Part shown: positions 31,423 to 40,502 of the stretch, in pieces
Numbering within the stretch: the stretch's first letter is position 1
Layout of the letters: the number at the start of each line of letters is the position of its first letter
From: Frankia sp. RB7
Lineage (GTDB): Bacteria; Pseudomonadota; Alphaproteobacteria; Rhizobiales; Xanthobacteraceae
Direction: 5' to 3'
Assembly (NCBI GenBank): GCA_030403585.1
Contig: JAUEPE010000028.1
Coordinates: 19,192 to 83,191 of the forward strand
DNA length: 64,000 bases
Program-made: the position numbers and the translations under genes
The notes under the pieces: generated by a model
Seen by the model: the letters and a program-made list of their open reading frames with translations, nothing else
Databases searched by the model: none
What the model was told of the DNA's origin: nothing

Positions 31423-31866
31423 TCAGGTGCTCAGCTTCGCACCGGCCATCAGAATATCGCTCGCGATCTGGCTGGAGCGCACCGCGAATTCGTCGCGGAG
31501 GCGGAGTGCGGCCGCAGGGTCGCTTTCGAGCACGCGCTGAAACAGGCTTCGCGCGACGCGGATGACGGAGGAATGCTCCAGCGCCACCGCGCCCGAGGGC
31601 CGCTTCATCGGCACGACCAGCGCGAGCTCGCCGATCAGCGTGCCGGGACCTGCGATCATCTCGGCGCCGGCGCCGTCATCGACGCGAAAGGCGCCGCGCT
31701 GGACCACGAAGCCTGCGTCGGCATCGTCGCCGAGATTGAACAGGATGTCGCCGCGGACGAAGTCACGCTGCTCGGAGCCGATCGCCAGCATGCGCAGCGA
31801 GGCGTCCCCCAACAGGCGCAGTGTCGGGACACGCTCCAGCAGCGCTACGTCGTCGTCGATTGACAT
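31423..31866 (-). CDS. Cyclic nucleotide-binding domain protein
   Basis: 147 residues consisting of a single cNMP-binding (CRP-like) beta-roll: LGDASLRMLAIGSEQRDFVRGDILFNLGDDADAGFVVQRGAFRV, then the phosphate-binding cassette-like region PGTLIGELALVVPMKRPSGAVALEHSSVIRV. The conserved Arg of the cassette (RxSA) appears as RPSGAVA. There is no DNA-binding helix-turn-helix, so it is a stand-alone sensor or partner of another protein. It is convergent with the membrane-protein gene. Confidence 0.85.
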   Translation of the reverse strand: MSIDDDVALLERVPTLRLLGDASLRMLAIGSEQRDFVRGDILFNLGDDADAGFVVQRGAFRVDDGAGAEMIAGPGTLIGELALVVPMKRPSGAVALEHSSVIRVARSLFQRVLESDPAAALRLRDEFAVRSSQIASDILMAGAKLST

Positions 31867-31926
31867 TCCGGTCCGGGGCTCGTGAAACGCGCTAATTTAC
31901 GACGAATCGCGCGCTCCTGGAACGTA

Positions 31927-32613
31927 TCACGGCACCAGCTTGTAGCCACCGGCTTCCGTCACCAGGATTTCCGGGTTGGCGGCGTCTTTCTCGATCTTCT
32001 GGCGAAGACGGTAGATGTGGGTTTCCAGCGTGTGGGTGGTGACGCCGGAATTGTAGCCCCAGACCTCCTGGAGCAGGGTCTCGCGCGACACCGGCATCTG
32101 GCCGGCCCGGTAGAGGAAGCGCAGGATCGCGGTTTCCTTCTCGGTGAGGCGGACCTTGCGCGCATTGGCCGCGGTCAGCATCTTGGAGCCGGGGCGGAAG
32201 GAGTAGGGGCCGACCGAGAACACCGCGTCCTCGCTGGCCTCGTGCTGGCGAAGCTGGGCGCGGATGCGGGCCAGCAGCACAGCGAAACGGAAGGGCTTTG
32301 CCACATAGTCGTTGGCGCCGGATTCCAGGCCCAAAATCGTGTCGGAATCGGTGTCATGCCCCGTCAGCATGATGATCGGCGCCTTGAAGCCGCCCTTGCG
32401 CAGAGAGCGGACCACCTCGCGACCGTCGGTGTCGGGGAGGCCGACATCCATCAGCACGAGATCGGGGGCGTTGGCCTTTGCAGCGCTGGCGCCTTTGGCG
32501 CCAGTATCGACGGCGGAGGCTTCAAATTCTTCGTGTAGCGATAATTGCTCCACCAACGTGTCGCGCAGATCGGTATCGTCATCCACGATCAGGATCTTGC
32601 GGGCATTGGCCAT
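31927..32613 (-). CDS. OmpR/PhoB-family response regulator
   Basis: 228 residues. The receiver domain is complete: acidic DDD at residues 11-13, phospho-acceptor Asp56 in LVLMDVGLPD, Thr in MLTGHD and Lys in DYVAKPF. The C-terminal winged helix (LTEKETAILRFLYRAGQMPVSRETLLQEVWGY, THTLETHIYRLRQKIE) is the OmpR/PhoB type, close to essential alphaproteobacterial regulators of cell-envelope growth. No histidine kinase gene is adjacent. It is divergent from the L,D-transpeptidase gene, which could be one of its targets; that is inference from position. Confidence 0.92.
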   Translation of the reverse strand: MANARKILIVDDDTDLRDTLVEQLSLHEEFEASAVDTGAKGASAAKANAPDLVLMDVGLPDTDGREVVRSLRKGGFKAPIIMLTGHDTDSDTILGLESGANDYVAKPFRFAVLLARIRAQLRQHEASEDAVFSVGPYSFRPGSKMLTAANARKVRLTEKETAILRFLYRAGQMPVSRETLLQEVWGYNSGVTTHTLETHIYRLRQKIEKDAANPEILVTEAGGYKLVP

Positions 32614-32850
32614 AGGGGGTCATCCTTTTGGGGTCCGACGAGGCGCGCATGCATGCCGCACCCTGTCGTGATGGGAAGTTTAAAGGGTCGCTGTTTTTAT
32701 TGTTGTTCGTGTTGAAGTAGTGGGCTGTTACCGATTCACAAGCCGGAATTACTCTAACCCAGAATAGCAGGGCGGTTCGATGAATGTCCTGTAATGAATT
32801 CGACACCGCGCTTTCACATGAAAAACAACGCCAGTTCAAACGCTTATACC

Positions 32851-33387
32851 ATGAATCGACGCATCCAGCAGCTCTCGGCGATCCGCGTTAAGCCTGCCGC
32901 GGGCAATCCGCGCCGGGGCTGGCTGACGGCCGGACAGCTGACGATCCCGGTTGCTCTGGGGCGCGGCGGTATTCTGGCCAACAAGCGCGAGGGTGACGGC
33001 GGCACCCCCAGGGGCCATTTTCGGCCCCGACAATTGTGGTGGCGGAGCGACCGGCACAGCCGTCCCCGGACGTTTCTGCCGGCCCGGATCATCACCGGCG
33101 CGGACGCCTGGTGCGAAGATCCCGGCGATCGCCACTACAACCGGTGGATCCGGCGGGGGGAGGGCGAGGGCGGCGACCGGCTCAAGCGCGCCGACCAGCT
33201 CTATGACTTCATCATCGAAATCGACCACAACACCAGGCCACGCATTGCCGGCCGCGGCAGCGCGGTGTTCCTGCATCTGGCGCGCGACAATTTCAGCCCG
33301 ACCGCGGGCTGCGTCTCCATGACCAAGGCCGCGATGCTGCAATTGCTGCGGCGGCTGGGACCAAGAACAAAAATCATCATCGGGTGA
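32851..33387 (+). CDS. L,D-transpeptidase family protein (YkuD fold)
   Basis: 178 residues from the ATG at 32851; in-frame ATGs at 32794 and 32818 are alternatives and no start has a good ribosome-binding site. The YkuD-type catalytic block is AVFLHLARDNFSPTAGCVSM, giving His...Ser-x-x-x-G-Cys, with the nucleophilic Cys near residue 160. GGTPRGHFRPRQLWWR and RADQLYDFIIEIDHN match the family. L,D-transpeptidases make 3-3 cross-links or attach proteins to peptidoglycan. No signal peptide is visible with this start. The gene is 6 bp before the hydratase gene, probably in one operon. Confidence 0.8.
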   Translation: MNRRIQQLSAIRVKPAAGNPRRGWLTAGQLTIPVALGRGGILANKREGDGGTPRGHFRPRQLWWRSDRHSRPRTFLPARIITGADAWCEDPGDRHYNRWIRRGEGEGGDRLKRADQLYDFIIEIDHNTRPRIAGRGSAVFLHLARDNFSPTAGCVSMTKAAMLQLLRRLGPRTKIIIG

Positions 33388-33393
33388 GAACAC

Positions 33394-34026
33394 ATGCTCG
33401 ACAAGGATCAGATCGCCGCCGCCACGAGCGAGGCCGGACAGAAGCACATCAATGTCGCAGGACCGCTGGCCGGTCGCATCATGCGCGACACCGTCATCGC
33501 CGACGGCGGCACCGCGTCGATGAAGGGCAACACGATGCGCGTCGGCGAGCCGGAATTCTGCTTCCGCATGGGGCGCGATCTGGCGCCGCGGCCCTTGCCG
33601 TACAGTGTCGACGAGGTGCTTGCCGCCGTCGACACCCTGCATCCCGCGATCGAAATTCCGGATTCGCGCTTTACCGATTTCGCCAGCGTCGGCGAGGCGC
33701 AGCTCATCGCCGACAATGCCTGCGCGCATCTGTTCGTGCTGGGTGCCGCGACATCGGCCAATTGGCGCGCGATGGATCTCGTCGAGGAGCGGCCGCGGAT
33801 CACGCTGCGCGGCGAGCGCTATGTCGGTCACGGCAAGAACGTGCTCGGCGATCCCCGCGTGGCACTGGCCTGGCTCGCCAACGAGTTGCGCGGACTCGGA
33901 ATCACCTTGCGGGCAGGGGAGGTGGTGACGACAGGCACCTGCCATCCGCCACTGCCGATCCAGGCCGGCGATCATTTTGCGGTGGATTTTGGCGTGTTGG
34001 GGAAGATGTCGGTGAGGTTTGAATAA
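33394..34026 (+). CDS. Short 2-keto-4-pentenoate hydratase-like protein
   Basis: 210 residues of the fumarylacetoacetase/hydratase (FAH) C-terminal fold: VGEPEFCFRMGRDLAPR with the metal-binding EPE..F, DSRFTDFASVGEAQLIADNACA, VTTGTCHPPLPIQAGDHFAVDFGVLGKMSVRF. Usual family members (about 260 residues) have an additional N-terminal segment of about 50 residues; here the protein begins QIAAATSEAGQKHINVAGPLAGRI, so it is short at that end. It may be a divergent short form or an N-terminally truncated gene. Substrate unknown. Confidence 0.75.
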   Translation: MLDKDQIAAATSEAGQKHINVAGPLAGRIMRDTVIADGGTASMKGNTMRVGEPEFCFRMGRDLAPRPLPYSVDEVLAAVDTLHPAIEIPDSRFTDFASVGEAQLIADNACAHLFVLGAATSANWRAMDLVEERPRITLRGERYVGHGKNVLGDPRVALAWLANELRGLGITLRAGEVVTTGTCHPPLPIQAGDHFAVDFGVLGKMSVRFE

Positions 34027-34038
34027 TCTTTGATAGGG

Positions 34039-34058
34039 GTCCCGGCCTTCGCCGGGAC
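34039..34058. terminator. Two-way hairpin terminator / REP core
   Basis: GTCCCGGC (34039-34046) and GCCGGGAC (34051-34058) pair perfectly over a CTTC loop, in the gap between convergent hydratase and YggS genes. Confidence 0.65.
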
Positions 34059-34090
34059 GACCAAAACAAACTTCGCTACTTCGCTAGCGA

Positions 34091-34780
34091 CTACCGATGC
34101 CCGAAGATCGCGCTGCCCACCCGCACATGGGTGGCGCCGAGCATGATGGCGGTCGCATAATCCGCGCTCATGCCCATCGACAGGTTCTGCAATCCGTTAC
34201 GCGCGGCGATCTTGGCCGTCAGCGCGAAATGCGCCGCCGGCGGCTCGTCCACTGGCGGGATGCACATCAGGCCGGAGATCGTCAGCCCGTAGGTGTCGCG
34301 ACAGCTCGCGAGGAAGGCGTCGGCTTCGCCGGGCGCGACGCCGGCCTTCTGCGGCTCCTCGCCGATGTTGATCTGGACGAAGAGTTGCGGGTGCTTGTTC
34401 TGGGATTCGATTTCTTTGGCTAACGCCTGGCAAATGCTCGGACGGTCGACCGAATGGATGGCATCGAACAGCGCCACCGCCTCTTTCGCCTTGTTGGATT
34501 GCAGCGGCCCGATCAGATGCAGTGCGATGTCCGAGTAATCAGACGTCAACGCCGGCCACTTGCCTTTGGCCTCCTGCACGCGATTCTCGCCGAATACGCG
34601 CTGTCCGGCGCCGATAACCGGGATAATTGCATCCGCCGCGAAAGTCTTGGACACCGCGATCAGCGTCACGGAGGCGCGATCGCGCCGCGCATCCCTGCAG
34701 GCGCGTGCAATCTCCGCTTCGACCGCGGCGAGCGCGTTTGGTAAATCGCCGGTTACTGGCGCGGCATTGGCTTCTGTCAT
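34091..34780 (-). CDS. YggS/PLPBP family PLP-homeostasis protein
   Basis: 229 residues of the TIM-barrel PLP-binding family: VTLIAVSKTFAADAI with the PLP-linked Lys, VFGENRVQEAKGKWPAL, LHLIGPLQSNKAKEAV, FVQINIGEEPQKAGV, LSMGMSADYATAIMLGATHVRVGSAIFG. It controls the free PLP pool and branched-chain amino acid balance rather than catalysing a known reaction. The ATG at 34780 is chosen; a TTG at 34792 is also in frame. It is divergent from the diguanylate cyclase gene at 34889. Confidence 0.92.
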   Translation of the reverse strand: MTEANAAPVTGDLPNALAAVEAEIARACRDARRDRASVTLIAVSKTFAADAIIPVIGAGQRVFGENRVQEAKGKWPALTSDYSDIALHLIGPLQSNKAKEAVALFDAIHSVDRPSICQALAKEIESQNKHPQLFVQINIGEEPQKAGVAPGEADAFLASCRDTYGLTISGLMCIPPVDEPPAAHFALTAKIAARNGLQNLSMGMSADYATAIMLGATHVRVGSAIFGHR

Positions 34781-34888
34781 GACGTCGATCAATTTGCAGG
34801 AGTAACGGAGGTAGTTCGAATTTTACCCAGTTCAAGAAAGAGTTTTTGAACCCTTCGCTTTACCTTGCCCGTGGGGTGGGTAGCGAAG

Positions 34889-36586
34889 ATGGCAAACGTT
34901 AGTTTCAACCGCAAACGAGCAAAACTCAAGCAGGTCCTCGGCATCAGGGCCCGGCTTGCGTTGCTCGCGGTGATTCTGGTCGCGCCCTTGATGCTCGAGC
35001 GCGTTCGCTCGCTCGAGGACACCCGCACCAAACAAATCGCGCAAGCCACGGCCGAATTCACAACGGTGGCAAGGCACAGTGCCGACGCGCAGCGCGAAGT
35101 GATCTCGTCGGTCGAGACCATCCTGAAATCGGAGGCCTTCATCCGCGCCTCCGCCGGCGGCGTCAGCAAGAGCTGCGACGTGCTGCGTGCGAGCCTGCCG
35201 ACGAGCCTTCCCTGGATCCGCACGCTTCTGATCGCGGGCCAGGACGGCCGCATCCAGTGCGCGACCAACAACATGTATGTCGGCCTCGATCTTTCCGACC
35301 GGCCGTATTTCCAGCAGGCGCAGGAGACCGGCCGCTTCGTGCTGTCCGACTTCATCCTGTCGCGGCCGGTGCAGTCGCCGACCGTCATGGCTGTCTATCC
35401 GGTCTCCGCGTTCAGCGGCGTCACCGACGCCGTCGTGCTCGCGACCGTCAACCTCGACTGGATGTCGAAGGTCATGAACAATCTGGGCGGCCGCGCCGGC
35501 ATCACAGCGGTGTTGGTCGACAGCGCCGGCACCGTGCTGGCAGCGCCCGCCGACCAGCGCAGCACGGTCGGACGCCCGCTCGACAACATGCCACTGATGT
35601 CGGCGATTGCCGACATGGCCTTGCGCTCCGACCAGGACGAAGGCTCGCTGTCGTTTCTCGCCGCCGATGGATCGCGGCGCGCGGTCAGCTTCATCCGCAT
35701 CGCCGGCACCAATTCCCGCCTGATCGCCAGCATCGACGAGGACAAGGTGTCCGCGGCGGTCAGCCGCGATATCCGCACCGCCTATCTCCAGCTCGCCTTC
35801 GTCGTCGTGTTCGTGCTGCTCGGCGCGCTGATCGCCGCCGAGAAGCTCGTGATCAAGCCGATCGAAATGCTCGCCGACATGGCCAAGCGTCTCGGCGAGG
35901 GCGACCTCTCGGCCCGCGCGGCTCGCAACCGGCTGCCGTCCGAATTCGTACCGCTGGCGCGCGCCTTCAACGGGATGGCCGCACAGCTCAGCCAGCGCGA
36001 GCGCGAGCTGATCGCGACCAATGACCGGCTGACCGTGATGGCTTCGATCGACATGCTGTCCGGGCTTGCCAACCGCCGCGGCTTCCAGAGCCGTCTCGAC
36101 TTCGAATGGATGCGCGCGCAGCAATATGGCAGCGAGCTCGCGCTTCTGATGATCGACGTCGACCATTTCAAGCTGTTCAACGACACCTACGGCCATCTCG
36201 AAGGCGATTCCTGCCTGACCCGGCTCGGCGAGTCGCTGTCCGGCATCGCCGCCGACACGATGGGCTTTGCGGCCCGCTATGGCGGCGAAGAATTCTGCCT
36301 GCTGCTGCCGAACACCGACGTGCATCGCGCCGTCGAGATCGGCGAGCTCGTCCGCGCCGCGGTGCTGAAGCTCTGCCTGCCGCACATCACCTCCGCCCAC
36401 ATGGTGGTCACGGTGTCGATCGGCGTTGCGGCGACGCGGCCGAACGAGACCTTGCGTCCGGGCGACCTGATCGAAGCCGCAGACGCAGCGCTCTACGCCG
36501 CGAAACATCGCGGCCGCAACAATGTCGTCGAGCACGGCATTTTGCGGATCGAGGGCAGCACCGCCGAAATCGCGATGGCGGGCTAA
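34889..36586 (+). CDS. Membrane diguanylate cyclase (dCache-HAMP-GGDEF)
   Basis: 565 residues. A transmembrane helix at about residues 19-37 is followed by a periplasmic dCache-like sensor (about 40-290, with DLSDRPYFQQAQETGRFVLSDFI), a second helix (LAFVVVFVLLGALIAAEKLV), a HAMP segment (EMLADMAKRLGEGDLSARA) and a GGDEF domain. The catalytic motif is RYGGEEF, the Asp/Mg residues are present in LMIDVDHFKLFND, and NTYGHLEGD is intact. The inhibitory RxxD I-site expected before the motif is DTMG here, so product inhibition is likely lost. It makes c-di-GMP in response to an unknown external signal. The ATG at 34889 is preferred over TTG 34865. Confidence 0.9.
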   Translation: MANVSFNRKRAKLKQVLGIRARLALLAVILVAPLMLERVRSLEDTRTKQIAQATAEFTTVARHSADAQREVISSVETILKSEAFIRASAGGVSKSCDVLRASLPTSLPWIRTLLIAGQDGRIQCATNNMYVGLDLSDRPYFQQAQETGRFVLSDFILSRPVQSPTVMAVYPVSAFSGVTDAVVLATVNLDWMSKVMNNLGGRAGITAVLVDSAGTVLAAPADQRSTVGRPLDNMPLMSAIADMALRSDQDEGSLSFLAADGSRRAVSFIRIAGTNSRLIASIDEDKVSAAVSRDIRTAYLQLAFVVVFVLLGALIAAEKLVIKPIEMLADMAKRLGEGDLSARAARNRLPSEFVPLARAFNGMAAQLSQRERELIATNDRLTVMASIDMLSGLANRRGFQSRLDFEWMRAQQYGSELALLMIDVDHFKLFNDTYGHLEGDSCLTRLGESLSGIAADTMGFAARYGGEEFCLLLPNTDVHRAVEIGELVRAAVLKLCLPHITSAHMVVTVSIGVAATRPNETLRPGDLIEAADAALYAAKHRGRNNVVEHGILRIEGSTAEIAMAG

Positions 36587-36623
36587 AAGCGCGACGGTTT
36601 GTTCTGAGTTCTTGATGCTCTAG

Positions 36624-37679
36624 CTAGCCCGCAGCCCAGGCACGACCGAGCTCGCTTTCCGTCACGACGCGATTGCGGCCGCCACCCTTGGCGAGGTAGA
36701 GCGCGCGGTCACAGCGCTCGATCAAATCGGCGGTGCTTTCGCCAGTCCGATACTGCGCCACGCCAATTGAAACCGTAATGTTCGGCAGCACCTCGCCGGT
36801 CGAGCGGCGCGTGATGGTGCATTCCGCAAGCGCGCGCCGGATACGCTCGGCCGTCTCCGCACATGCGGCAAGATCGGCGTCCGGCAGCACCGCGATCAGC
36901 TCCTCGCCGCCATAGCGCGCCGGCAGATCCTGTGAGCGAACCTTTTCGCGCAACACCTTGGCCATCAAGCGCAGCACCTGGTCGCCGACGCCGTGGCCGA
37001 AATTGTCGTTGAAGGTCTTGAAGTGGTCGATGTCGAGCAGGAGCACGCTGAGCGGCTCGCCCCAATCGGCCGTGGTCTGCGCCTTGCGCAGGAATTCATC
37101 CAGCGCCCGCCGGTTCGGCAGCCCGGTGAGCGTATCGGTCAGGGCGCGCTCCTCGGATTTGGTCAGCGAATCGCGGATCACGTCGAGCTCGCGGGTCTTT
37201 TCGGCAAAGCCCGCCTCGAGCCGTGTCGTCCTGGTGGCGGCCCGCGCCAGCTCGTTCATGAGCTGGGCGACCAGCGCCTTCGGATCGACGCCGGCCTGGC
37301 CCTGGTCGGCAACCTGGCTGATCACCTGCATCTGGGAGCGATTGTCGGCGATCGCGGTGGCCAGAAACTCCTTCGCCGCGCCCATCAGGGCATGGAGCCG
37401 CTCGGACGTGTGGACCACGACGGCGCTCACCTGGGGTGCAATATAGGTCTCGAACAGATCCTGATTGATCCGGCTGTCGAACGGACGATTGTGATCGATC
37501 AGGAGGTCGATGGCGTTGCGCAGGTCATCATGACTGCCGACGTAGTACTGGAACCAGATGGCAAAATTGGTCGGCGTCGGCGGAATCCGCTGTTCGGCCA
37601 TGCTCCGCATCGCCCGTCCAGCGATGGACGCGGCATAGTCGTAATCGGGATCGTCGAAGCTGGAATCCATCGCCTGCAT
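36624..37679 (-). CDS. Soluble diguanylate cyclase (GGDEF)
   Basis: 351 residues with no transmembrane segment. The N-terminal ~170 residues are helical (PTPTNFAIWFQYYVGSHDDLRNAID, similar to small alpha-proteobacterial GGDEF regulators) and lead into a coiled coil and GGDEF domain: TDTLTGLPNRRALDEFL, LLLDIDHFKTFNDNFGHGVGDQVLR, ARYGGEEL. The motif GGEEL has Leu where Phe is usual. The I-site RSQD is present directly upstream, so feedback control by c-di-GMP is expected. ATG 37679 is given as start; a TTG at 37784 with an AGGGGG site would make 386 residues. A longer open frame runs on upstream only antisense to leuS. Confidence 0.88.
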   Translation of the reverse strand: MQAMDSSFDDPDYDYAASIAGRAMRSMAEQRIPPTPTNFAIWFQYYVGSHDDLRNAIDLLIDHNRPFDSRINQDLFETYIAPQVSAVVVHTSERLHALMGAAKEFLATAIADNRSQMQVISQVADQGQAGVDPKALVAQLMNELARAATRTTRLEAGFAEKTRELDVIRDSLTKSEERALTDTLTGLPNRRALDEFLRKAQTTADWGEPLSVLLLDIDHFKTFNDNFGHGVGDQVLRLMAKVLREKVRSQDLPARYGGEELIAVLPDADLAACAETAERIRRALAECTITRRSTGEVLPNITVSIGVAQYRTGESTADLIERCDRALYLAKGGGRNRVVTESELGRAWAAG

Positions 37680-37862
37680 GGGGTGCTGTGAGGCCCAACC
37701 TCGCACCGACCCCTTAATCCGATCCCAATACCCTTGTCCGTACTTATGCGGAGCAGTATTGCGAGGTGCCGTCGGCAGCGGCAACCCATTGACCCCCTGA
37801 GGACTTTTATGGCCTAGTCCGGCCTCTTCAGGCGGCCGAAACCACGAAAACGCAACGATTCC

Positions 37863-40502
37863 ATGACCTCCGAACGCTACAACGCCCGCGACGCCGAACC
37901 GCGCTGGCAACGCCAGTGGGACGAACAGGCGATCTTCGTCTCGAAGAACGACGATTCGCGGCCGAAATACTACGTGCTGGAGATGTTCCCCTACCCGTCC
38001 GGGCGCATCCATATCGGCCATGTCCGCAACTACACGCTCGGCGACGTGCTGGCCCGCTTCATGCGCGCCAAGGGTTTTAACGTGCTGCACCCTATGGGCT
38101 GGGACGCCTTCGGCCTGCCGGCCGAGAACGCCGCCATCGAGCGCAAGGTCGCGCCGAAAGCCTGGACCTACGACAACATCGCCGCGATGAAGAAGCAGCT
38201 CCGCTCGATCGGGCTGTCGCTGGACTGGTCGCGCGAATTCGCGACCTGCGACCCCAGCTACTACAAGCATCAGCAGAAGATGTTCCTGGATATGCTCGGC
38301 GCGGGCCTCGCCGAGCGCGAGAAGCGCAAGCTCAACTGGGATCCGGTCGACATGACCGTGCTCGCCAACGAGCAGGTGATCGACGGCCGCGGCTGGCGTT
38401 CGGGTGCGATCGTCGAACAGCGCGAGATGAGCCAGTGGGTCTTCAAGATCACGAAGTACTCGCAGGAATTGCTGTCCGCGCTGGATGGGCTCGACCGCTG
38501 GCCCGACAAGGTGCGGCTGATGCAGCGCAACTGGATCGGCCGCTCCGAGGGGCTGCTGGTCCGCTTCGCACTGGATCAGGCGACCACGCCTGCCGGCGAG
38601 AGCGAGCTGAAGATCTTCACCACGCGCCCCGACACGCTGTTCGGCGCGAAATTCATGGCGATCTCGTCGGATCATCCGCTGGCGCAGGCAGCCGCCGCGA
38701 AGAACCCGAAGCTTGCGCAGTTCATTGCCGACATCAAGAAGATCGGCACCGCACAGGAGATCATCGACACCGCGGAGAAGCAGGGTTTTGACACCGGCAT
38801 CCGCGCGGTGCATCCGTTCGATCCCACGTGGAAGCTGCCGGTTTACGTCGCCAACTTCGTGCTGATGGAATACGGCACCGGCGCGATCTTCGGCTGCCCC
38901 GCGCATGACCAGCGCGATCTCGACTTCGTCAACAAGTACAGTCTTGGCGTCACGCCGGTGGTTTGCCCTGAAGGGCAGGATCCGAAGACGTTTGTCGTGA
39001 CCGATACCGCCTATGACGGTGACGGCCGCATGATCAATTCGCGCTTCCTCGACGGCATGACTATCGAGCAGGCGAAGGAGGAAGTTGCAAAACGCCTCGA
39101 AGGCGAACTGCGCGGCAACGCGCCGGTCGGTGAGCGCCAGGTCAATTTCCGCCTGCGCGACTGGGGCATTTCGCGCCAGCGCTATTGGGGCTGCCCGATT
39201 CCCGTCATCCACTGTCCGAAATGCGATGTGGTGCCGGTGCCGGATGCCGACCTGCCGGTGGTACTGCCGGAGGATGTGAGCTTCGACAAGCCAGGTAACG
39301 CGCTCGACCATCACCCGACCTGGAAGCACGTCAACTGCCCGAAATGCGGGGCTAAGGCCCAGCGCGAAACCGACACCATGGACACCTTCGTGGACTCGTC
39401 CTGGTATTTTGCGCGCTTCACCGATCCCTGGAACGAGAACGCGCCGACGACGCCCGCGGTCGCCAACCGGATGCTGCCGGTCGACCAGTATATCGGCGGC
39501 GTCGAGCACGCGATCCTGCATCTGCTCTACAGCCGCTTCTTCACCCGGGCCATGAAGGCGACCGGGCACATCGCGCTGGACGAGCCGTTCGCCGGCATGT
39601 TTACGCAAGGCATGGTGGTGCACGAGACCTACCAGAAAGCCGACGGCAGCTGGGTGCAGCCGGCCGAGGTGAAGGTCGAGGTCGGCGGCAACGGGCGTCG
39701 CGCGACGCTGCTCAGCACAGGCGAGGACGTCCAGATCGGCGCGATCGAGAAGATGTCGAAGTCGAAGAAGAATACGGTCGACCCCGACGACATCATCGCA
39801 ACCTACGGCGCCGACGTCGCCCGCTGGTTCATGCTGTCGGACTCCCCGCCTGACCGCGACGTGATCTGGAGCGACGAGCGCGTCCAGGGCGCCTCGCGCT
39901 TCGTGCAGCGACTGTGGCGACTGGTGAACGATGCGGTTGAACTCGGCAAGGCTGCTCCCGCGGCCCGGCCGGCGTCGTTCGGCGCCGATGCGCTCCTCTT
40001 GCGCAAAGCCGCCCATGGCGCGCTCGACAAGGTCACGACCGGCGTCGAGCGGCTGCATTTCAACGTCTGCCTTGCCCATATCCGTGAATTCACGAACACG
40101 TTCTCGGAGGTGCTGCAGCGCCCCGGCCAGCCGGCCCCTGACTTGGCCTGGGCGATCCGGGAGGCCAGCCAGATCCTGGTCCAGCTGTTCTCCCCGATGA
40201 TGCCGCATTTGGCCGAGGAGTGCTGGCAAGTCTTGTTTCAAAATGGCCTGGGCCAGCCCGGGCTGGTTTCCGAGGCCAATTGGCCGCAAATCGAACGCGA
40301 TTTGCTGGTTGAAGACAGCGTGACCCTGGTGGTTCAGGTCAACGGCAAGAAGCGGGGTGATGTCACAGTTGCAACAGCGGCCCAGAATCCGGAAATCGAG
40401 GCTGCCGTTTTGGCCCTTGATGCGGTAAAACTGGCCCTGGATGGCAAGCCCGTCCGCAAGGTGATTATCGTTCCCAAGAGGATCGTGAATGTTGTCGGCT
40501 AG
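37863..40502 (+). CDS. leuS: Leucyl-tRNA synthetase
   Basis: 879 residues, normal LeuRS length. The class I signatures are PSGRIHIGHVRNYTLGD (HIGH region, residues 41-57) and EKMSKSKKN (KMSKS). The CP1 editing domain (TTRPDTLFGAKFMAI, EYGTGAIFGCPAHDQRD) and the zinc-like HCPKCDVVPVPD / NCPKCGAKAQRETDTMDTF segment are present. It charges tRNA-Leu with editing against isoleucine and norvaline. The last 14 bp overlap lptE, so leuS, lptE and holA form an operon. Confidence 0.97.
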   Translation: MTSERYNARDAEPRWQRQWDEQAIFVSKNDDSRPKYYVLEMFPYPSGRIHIGHVRNYTLGDVLARFMRAKGFNVLHPMGWDAFGLPAENAAIERKVAPKAWTYDNIAAMKKQLRSIGLSLDWSREFATCDPSYYKHQQKMFLDMLGAGLAEREKRKLNWDPVDMTVLANEQVIDGRGWRSGAIVEQREMSQWVFKITKYSQELLSALDGLDRWPDKVRLMQRNWIGRSEGLLVRFALDQATTPAGESELKIFTTRPDTLFGAKFMAISSDHPLAQAAAAKNPKLAQFIADIKKIGTAQEIIDTAEKQGFDTGIRAVHPFDPTWKLPVYVANFVLMEYGTGAIFGCPAHDQRDLDFVNKYSLGVTPVVCPEGQDPKTFVVTDTAYDGDGRMINSRFLDGMTIEQAKEEVAKRLEGELRGNAPVGERQVNFRLRDWGISRQRYWGCPIPVIHCPKCDVVPVPDADLPVVLPEDVSFDKPGNALDHHPTWKHVNCPKCGAKAQRETDTMDTFVDSSWYFARFTDPWNENAPTTPAVANRMLPVDQYIGGVEHAILHLLYSRFFTRAMKATGHIALDEPFAGMFTQGMVVHETYQKADGSWVQPAEVKVEVGGNGRRATLLSTGEDVQIGAIEKMSKSKKNTVDPDDIIATYGADVARWFMLSDSPPDRDVIWSDERVQGASRFVQRLWRLVNDAVELGKAAPAARPASFGADALLLRKAAHGALDKVTTGVERLHFNVCLAHIREFTNTFSEVLQRPGQPAPDLAWAIREASQILVQLFSPMMPHLAEECWQVLFQNGLGQPGLVSEANWPQIERDLLVEDSVTLVVQVNGKKRGDVTVATAAQNPEIEAAVLALDAVKLALDGKPVRKVIIVPKRIVNVVG

